Assembly (NCBI GenBank): GCA_947460575.1
Contig: CANHIJ010000016.1
Coordinates: forward strand, 1-48,138
DNA length: 48,138 bases
Source: Verrucomicrobiales bacterium
Lineage (GTDB): Bacteria > Verrucomicrobiota > Verrucomicrobiia > Verrucomicrobiales > V1-33
Direction: 5' to 3'
Under the pieces are notes generated by a model. That model was not told where the DNA came from. It made no database searches and saw only the letters and a list, made by a program, of their open reading frames with translations. Every line of letters starts with the position of its first letter. The first letter of the stretch is position 1. Position numbers and translations under genes: made by a program. Positions 45,041 through 48,138 of this stretch are shown here, piece after piece.

Positions 45041-45260
45041 TGGCCGGGGGACACGCTGGGAGGCGATGCCGGAGGCATCCTAGCGGGTAGCCGGTGGTGA
45101 GCGCAGCGACACCACCGGATCCTCATCCCAAGAGGGCCCGCACCCCGGTAGGGGTGCCAGCGCGGCCGCCCTCAAAAAGCCCACGCGCGAAGCGAAAGCC
45201 TCCCGCGCCAGCGCTCCGCGCCCAGTAAATACGATAGTCAAATCACGATTTTAGGATGAT
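44571..45260. mobile_element. 690-bp element with 197-nt inverted-repeat arms (MITE-like, no gene)
   Basis: Left arm 44571-44767 and right arm 45064-45260 are near-complementary over their whole equal length: ATCCTAAAATCGT, TGACTATCGTATT, GGAGCGCTGGCGCGGGAGG, CGCTGGCACCCCT, CGGGGTGCGGGCCC, GATCCGGTGGTGTCGCT, CCACCGGCTACC and GATGCCTCCGGCATC match in order, with scattered substitutions. The 296-base centre holds a 22-bp tandem array and one copy of a direct repeat. No open frame makes sense, so it would be non-autonomous. No clear target-site duplication was seen at the outer ends. Confidence 0.8.
44751..44842 (+). repeat. 22-bp tandem array with hairpin core
   Basis: About four units begin near 44751, 44773, 44796 and 44818 (spacing 22-23), each with GATGCCTCCGGCATC, a 6-bp stem with loop TCC; the third unit is degenerate (GATGCCTCCGCCACC). 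A further copy stands in the right arm (45064-45078, GATGCCGGAGGCATC). Confidence 0.85.
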
Positions 45261-45477
45261 GTCTTGATGACGCCAGGACTCGGGGAGGTCCACTCCTATT
45301 TTTCCCATTTCTGGCGGGCGGAGGACGCCGTCTGATCCGGCCCTAGGGCACCCCTACCGGGCAGTGGCACTGCCAGCGGCGAGGTCATTGGCGTTGGGGT
45401 AAGCCAAAGCCCGCGGATTTCCACGCGCTCCTGCGGTGTAATTCCCCGAATAAGATAGGCAGCTACCGTTTCTCGGT

Positions 45478-46500
45478 CTACACCAACAACTCAGCGATTT
45501 GCACGGCGTTGAGGGCGGCGCCTTTGAGGAGTTGGTCGCCGACGACCCAGAAGGCGAGGCCGTTGTCGAGGGCGCAGTCTTGGCGGAGGCGGCCGACGGC
45601 GCAGTGGTCGCGCCCGGCGACATCGAGGGCGAGGGGGTAATGGTGGCGGGCAGGATCGTCGACGACGTCGAGGCCGGGGGCTTTTTCGAGCAGGGCGCGG
45701 GCGGCGGCGGCGGTGATGGGTTTATCGAATTCGGCGCTGATGGCGATGCTGTGGGCGCGGAAGACGGGGACGCGCACGCAGGTGACGCTGGCCTTGAAGG
45801 CGGGGTGGTGCATGATTTTGCGGCCTTCGAGTTCCATTTTCATTTCCTCCTTAGTGTATCCGGAGGGGAGGAAGCTATCGACGTGGGGCAAGGCGTTGAA
45901 GGCGATTTGGTGCGGGTAGACCCGGGGTGGCGTGGCCAGCTTGGCGTCGTCCCAAGCGCGGTCCTCGGCGGCCCAGGCGCGGGACTGGGCGGCCAGTTCG
46001 TCGATGGCCTGGGCGCCGGTGCCACTGACCGCTTGGTAGGTACTAGCAAAGACGCGCTTGACCCCGAAGGCCTGGTGCAGCGGGTAGAGGGCCATGAGGG
46101 CGATGGCGGTGCTGCAATTGGGGTTGGCGATGATGCCGCGGTGGCTCTGGGCGTCGGCGGCGTTGATCTCGGGCACCACCAGGGGAACGCTATCGTCCAT
46201 GCGGAAGGCGGAGGAATTGTCGACCACCACGGCTCCCGCCGCCACCGCGTGGGGGGCGAAGTCGCGCGAGATGCCACCGCCCGCGCTGAAGAGGGCGATG
46301 GTCACGCCGTGGAAGCTCGCGGGGGTCAATTCCTGGACCGCGTGTTCCCGGCCGCGAAAGGTGAGGGTTTTGCCGACGCTGCGGGCGCTGGCTAGGAGGG
46401 TGAGTTGACCGACCGGGAAATTCCGGCGTTCCAGGCAGCGCAGCATTTCGATGCCGACGGCACCGGTGGCTCCAACGATGGCGACGTGTGGGGAGGGCAT
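45478..46500 (-). CDS. asd: Aspartate-semialdehyde dehydrogenase
   Basis: NADPH-dependent cytoplasmic enzyme converting L-aspartyl-4-phosphate to aspartate semialdehyde, the branch step to lysine/diaminopimelate, threonine and methionine. The 340-residue protein begins with the nucleotide-binding VAIVGATGAVGIEML; catalytic Cys129 is in ANPNCSTAIALMAL. STYQAVSGTGAQAIDEL and RVPVFRAHS are the expected substrate-binding segments. Length is standard for bacterial Asd. It follows the 66-aa gene by 111 bases, with a terminator in between, and ends against the repeat region. Confidence 0.97.
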   Translation of the reverse strand: MPSPHVAIVGATGAVGIEMLRCLERRNFPVGQLTLLASARSVGKTLTFRGREHAVQELTPASFHGVTIALFSAGGGISRDFAPHAVAAGAVVVDNSSAFRMDDSVPLVVPEINAADAQSHRGIIANPNCSTAIALMALYPLHQAFGVKRVFASTYQAVSGTGAQAIDELAAQSRAWAAEDRAWDDAKLATPPRVYPHQIAFNALPHVDSFLPSGYTKEEMKMELEGRKIMHHPAFKASVTCVRVPVFRAHSIAISAEFDKPITAAAARALLEKAPGLDVVDDPARHHYPLALDVAGRDHCAVGRLRQDCALDNGLAFWVVGDQLLKGAALNAVQIAELLV

Positions 46501-46553
46501 GAGTGAGAAAAGTGGCAGAGGTCAGGGGGACCGGCGGAGGCAAGTGAGGGGCC

Positions 46554-46595
46554 AAAAAAAAGCCCCCTGCTCCCCTCGACGGGAAACAGAGGGCT
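46554..46595 (-). terminator. Rho-independent terminator after the 66-aa gene
   Basis: On the minus strand AGCCCTCTG (46587-46595) pairs with CAGGGGGCT (46561-46569; one T-G pair) and is followed by eight T (7-8 A on the plus strand at 46554-46561). It would end the rpmB transcript before asd. Confidence 0.88.
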
Positions 46596-46611
46596 GAGAA
46601 GTGGAAGGGTG

Positions 46612-46812
46612 TTAGACCTTTTTCTTGAGGAAGGGGAGGCCAGTGCGCTCGTTTTCCACCACCGTGTAGCCCTCAGGGCAGACATCGGCGGCTCCTTCGG
46701 CGGAACCGGAGAAGTAGAAGAGCCGAGTCACCTTGCCGTCAGCGCGAGGTGTTTCGCGGATGTGGAGGTAGTAGGTCTTGGAGGACTTTTTGGAGAGGAC
46801 GCTGAATGCCAT
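46612..46812 (-). CDS. Small protein of unknown function (66 aa) next to rpmB
   Basis: Not recognised. 66 residues: MAFSVLSKKSSKTYYLHIRETPRADGKVTRLFYFSGSAEGAADVCPEGYTVVENERTGLPFLKKKV. The KTYYLH-RE and RLFYFSG beta strands with a later PEGYTVVENERTGLPFLKK end suggest a small beta-rich, basic protein, possibly ribosome- or nucleic-acid-associated. It has one Cys, so no zinc ribbon. It lies 60 bases after rpmB and before a terminator, so the two are probably cotranscribed. The sensible composition and position support a real gene; function is unknown. Confidence 0.75.
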   Translation of the reverse strand: MAFSVLSKKSSKTYYLHIRETPRADGKVTRLFYFSGSAEGAADVCPEGYTVVENERTGLPFLKKKV

Positions 46813-46872
46813 AAATGTGGTTGCGGTGGTCGCGGTTAAAGGGTTGCGGTTGGGAAAATCCCGAGAAATGCG

Positions 46873-47136
46873 TTAAAGCAGGCCGGCTTTCTTCAGGACG
46901 TTGTAGGCCCCGTTTTTGTTCATGGTCTTGAGGGACCGGGCGGTGAGCTTGAGCTTCACGAAGGTGTTGAGTTCGGGGACCCAGATCCGCTTGTCGCGCA
47001 AGTTGGGGGTGAAGGTGCGGTTGACCTTCTTGACGTGGTTGAGGCCGATCCCGCCCTCTTTTTTAGCTTTGCCGCTGTGGTGGATGCGGCGGCCGCGAAA
47101 GGGCTTGGCGCCGGAGATCATGCAGATTCTGGACAT
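46873..47136 (-). CDS. rpmB: 50S ribosomal protein L28
   Basis: Large-subunit protein near the E site. 87 residues, with MSRICMISGAKPFRGRRIHHSGKAKK at the start and NRTFTPNLRDKRIWVPELNTFVKLKLTARSLKTMNKNGA covering the L28 domain; this matches the family's KKRRFLPNLQ--RI-V core. It is longer than short forms (~62 aa) but in range. Followed by a small unknown gene and preceded by a gap of ~120 bases from the rfbD-like stop. Confidence 0.95.
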   Translation of the reverse strand: MSRICMISGAKPFRGRRIHHSGKAKKEGGIGLNHVKKVNRTFTPNLRDKRIWVPELNTFVKLKLTARSLKTMNKNGAYNVLKKAGLL

Positions 47137-47258
47137 AGGACGTAGGTTTCAGGAAAATGGAAAAGGCGGGAAATGGGCAGGTCATCTAGCCCCGATTCGG
47201 GCTGGGTCAAGGGATTTAGATCCCAGCTTCGGAAAAAAGTTGGTTTTGGCACGCGAAA

Positions 47259-48138
47259 TCAGCTACGCGGCCGCGTTTGGCCGCGGAGGTGCTCGGCCAT
47301 GGCTTCCTTCCAGGGCCGCGGCTGCAGGCCGGTGCGCAGGGTAAATGTGCCGGTGTCGAGGGCGGACTGGAGCGGCCGCCCCGCGGTTAGGCCCGCCAAG
47401 CTGGCCAGGGGCACGGGAGTCGGGCGCCGGCAGCGCAGCGGCCAACCCAGCGCCGCGGCCGCATCCAAAACCCCCTGCGCATAGTCCAACCAGCTGCAGG
47501 CCGGGCCGTTGACCAAGTGAAAAAGCCCCTCCGCCGCGCCGCACCCCAGCAGGGCCTCCACCCACCCGGGAACGTCCTCGCTGTAGGTGGGCGACCCCGT
47601 TTTGTCCGAAACCACCCGCACCTCGCCGTGCCCGCAAGCCTGCTGCAGGACCCACTCGGGGAAGGCGTCGCGGCCGGGCCCAAAAAGCCAGGCCAGCCGC
47701 AGGATGAGGTGCTGCGATGAGGCCGCGGCGACCCGCTGCTCGCCCACCCACTTGGATCGACCATAGGCGCTGAGGGGAGCCGCGGCATCCCCTTCGCGGT
47801 AGGGTTGGCTCTGGAGGCCATCAAAAACGTAGTCGGTGCTAAAATGCACCATGCGGGCCCCGCGGGCGGCGCAGAGTTCGGCTAGCAAGCCGGGCGCCTG
47901 CGCGTTCACCGCCATCGCCAAGTCCGGCTGAACCTCCGCGTCGTCCACTTGGGTGTAGGCGGCCGCGTTGACCAACAGATCGAAATCTACCTGCTCGAGG
48001 GCCTGCTCGATCTGCTCGGGCCGCGTCAAATTGACCTCGGCGCGGGTGAATTCCCGCAGCGCAAACTTCGACTGGTCGGCCCAGGCGCGGCGGAAAGCCC
48101 CGCCCAAAAGCCCTTGCCCCCCCAGCAAAACCACCCGG
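47259..48138 (-). CDS. rfbD: dTDP-4-dehydrorhamnose reductase-like SDR, start outside window
   Basis: Partial: the gene runs off the right edge (start upstream of 48138). The visible 291 residues have the Rossmann GGQGLLGG motif, FDLLVNAAAYTQVDDAEVQPDLAMAVN (~51-77), MVHFSTDYVFDG (~95-106) and the YxxxK catalytic pair in LSAYGRSKWVGEQ (Tyr124, Lys128 of the visible part), then GPGRDAFPEWVLQQA. This is the RmlD/RfbD family, last step of dTDP-L-rhamnose synthesis for surface polysaccharide. No other rml genes are in view, so relatives such as MAT2B-like or other RmlD-type reductases cannot be excluded. It ends 122 bases before rpmB. Confidence 0.88.
   Translation of the reverse strand, partial: RVVLLGGQGLLGGAFRRAWADQSKFALREFTRAEVNLTRPEQIEQALEQVDFDLLVNAAAYTQVDDAEVQPDLAMAVNAQAPGLLAELCAARGARMVHFSTDYVFDGLQSQPYREGDAAAPLSAYGRSKWVGEQRVAAASSQHLILRLAWLFGPGRDAFPEWVLQQACGHGEVRVVSDKTGSPTYSEDVPGWVEALLGCGAAEGLFHLVNGPACSWLDYAQGVLDAAAALGWPLRCRRPTPVPLASLAGLTAGRPLQSALDTGTFTLRTGLQPRPWKEAMAEHLRGQTRPRS

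Larger units (their letters stand above)
44278..45477. other. 1.2-kb gene-free region carrying an inverted-repeat element
   Basis: No credible gene between the heme protein and asd. Most of it is repeats: a direct repeat present twice, two 197-nt inverted arms, and a short tandem array (listed separately). The outer parts (44278-44400 and 45261-45477) show nothing recognisable, except a degenerate CACCCCTACCGG unit near 45350. Confidence 0.7.

Overview
The window looks like chromosome of a high-GC member of the Verrucomicrobiota (PVC superphylum). Four marks support this: Planctomycete/Verrucomicrobia-type secreted proteins (DUF1501, PSCyt1-DUF1549-DUF1553, a PVC-type heme c protein with a TIGR02604-like propeller), a PEP-CTERM protein, a very long GreA-like protein, and thrombospondin-type-3 and C-terminal modules typical of that phylum's exported proteins. 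Species cannot be read from the sequence. Every functional call is from reading translated sequence; no database search was run.

Layout. (1) 0-3.1 kb: a long REP-associated (RAYT, Y1/HUH) transposase, a tRNA-Lys and an orphan Tat-exported DUF1501 protein. (2) 3.4-7.9 kb, minus strand: ribosomal genes rpmJ-rpsM-rpsK-rpsD ending in a terminator without rpoA or rplQ, a LolD/MacB-like ABC ATPase, a polypyrimidine tract and two unknown proteins. (3) 7.9-11.85 kb: a degraded island. It begins with the wreck of a type I restriction gene (hsdR pseudogene, at least six frame changes, three in-frame stops and a large internal deletion) and continues into gene-free DNA full of small palindromic repeats. 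(4) 11.85-12.2 kb: tmRNA (ssrA, tag ANSNELALAA). (5) 12.3-19.3 kb, plus strand: an Rrf2 regulator, the coupled DUF1549/DUF1553-DUF1501 pair and a sialate O-acetylesterase-like enzyme. (6) 19.3-24.6 kb, minus strand: a complete oligopeptide ABC importer, oppABCDF. (7) 24.8-29.3 kb: a DUF1080 3-keto-disaccharide-hydrolase-like protein, the long GreA, a Dabb-domain exported protein and a ROK sugar kinase. (8) 29.4-40.3 kb, minus strand: a three-gene secreted operon headed by a 3080-residue multi-phosphatase. (9) 40.7-44.3 kb, plus strand: a PVC-type heme protein. (10) 44.3-45.5 kb: gene-free repeat DNA including a 690-bp element with two 197-nt inverted arms. (11) 45.5-48.1 kb, minus strand: rpmB, a 66-aa unknown, asd and a partial rfbD-like gene.

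How it fits together. Much of the window is machinery for polymer and organophosphate scavenging: exported sulfatase-neighbour-type DUF1501/DUF1553 proteins, a carbohydrate esterase, a DUF1080 glycoside-processing protein, a peptide importer and a huge exported phosphatase. Housekeeping genes lie between these. The most unusual items are the 3080-residue protein, which joins a phytase-like, a PhoD-like and a 5'-nucleotidase-like module; its two-gene tail, coupled by a GTGA overlap; the 197-nt inverted-repeat element; and the palindromic-repeat field around the hsdR wreck, which shares the window with a RAYT transposase.
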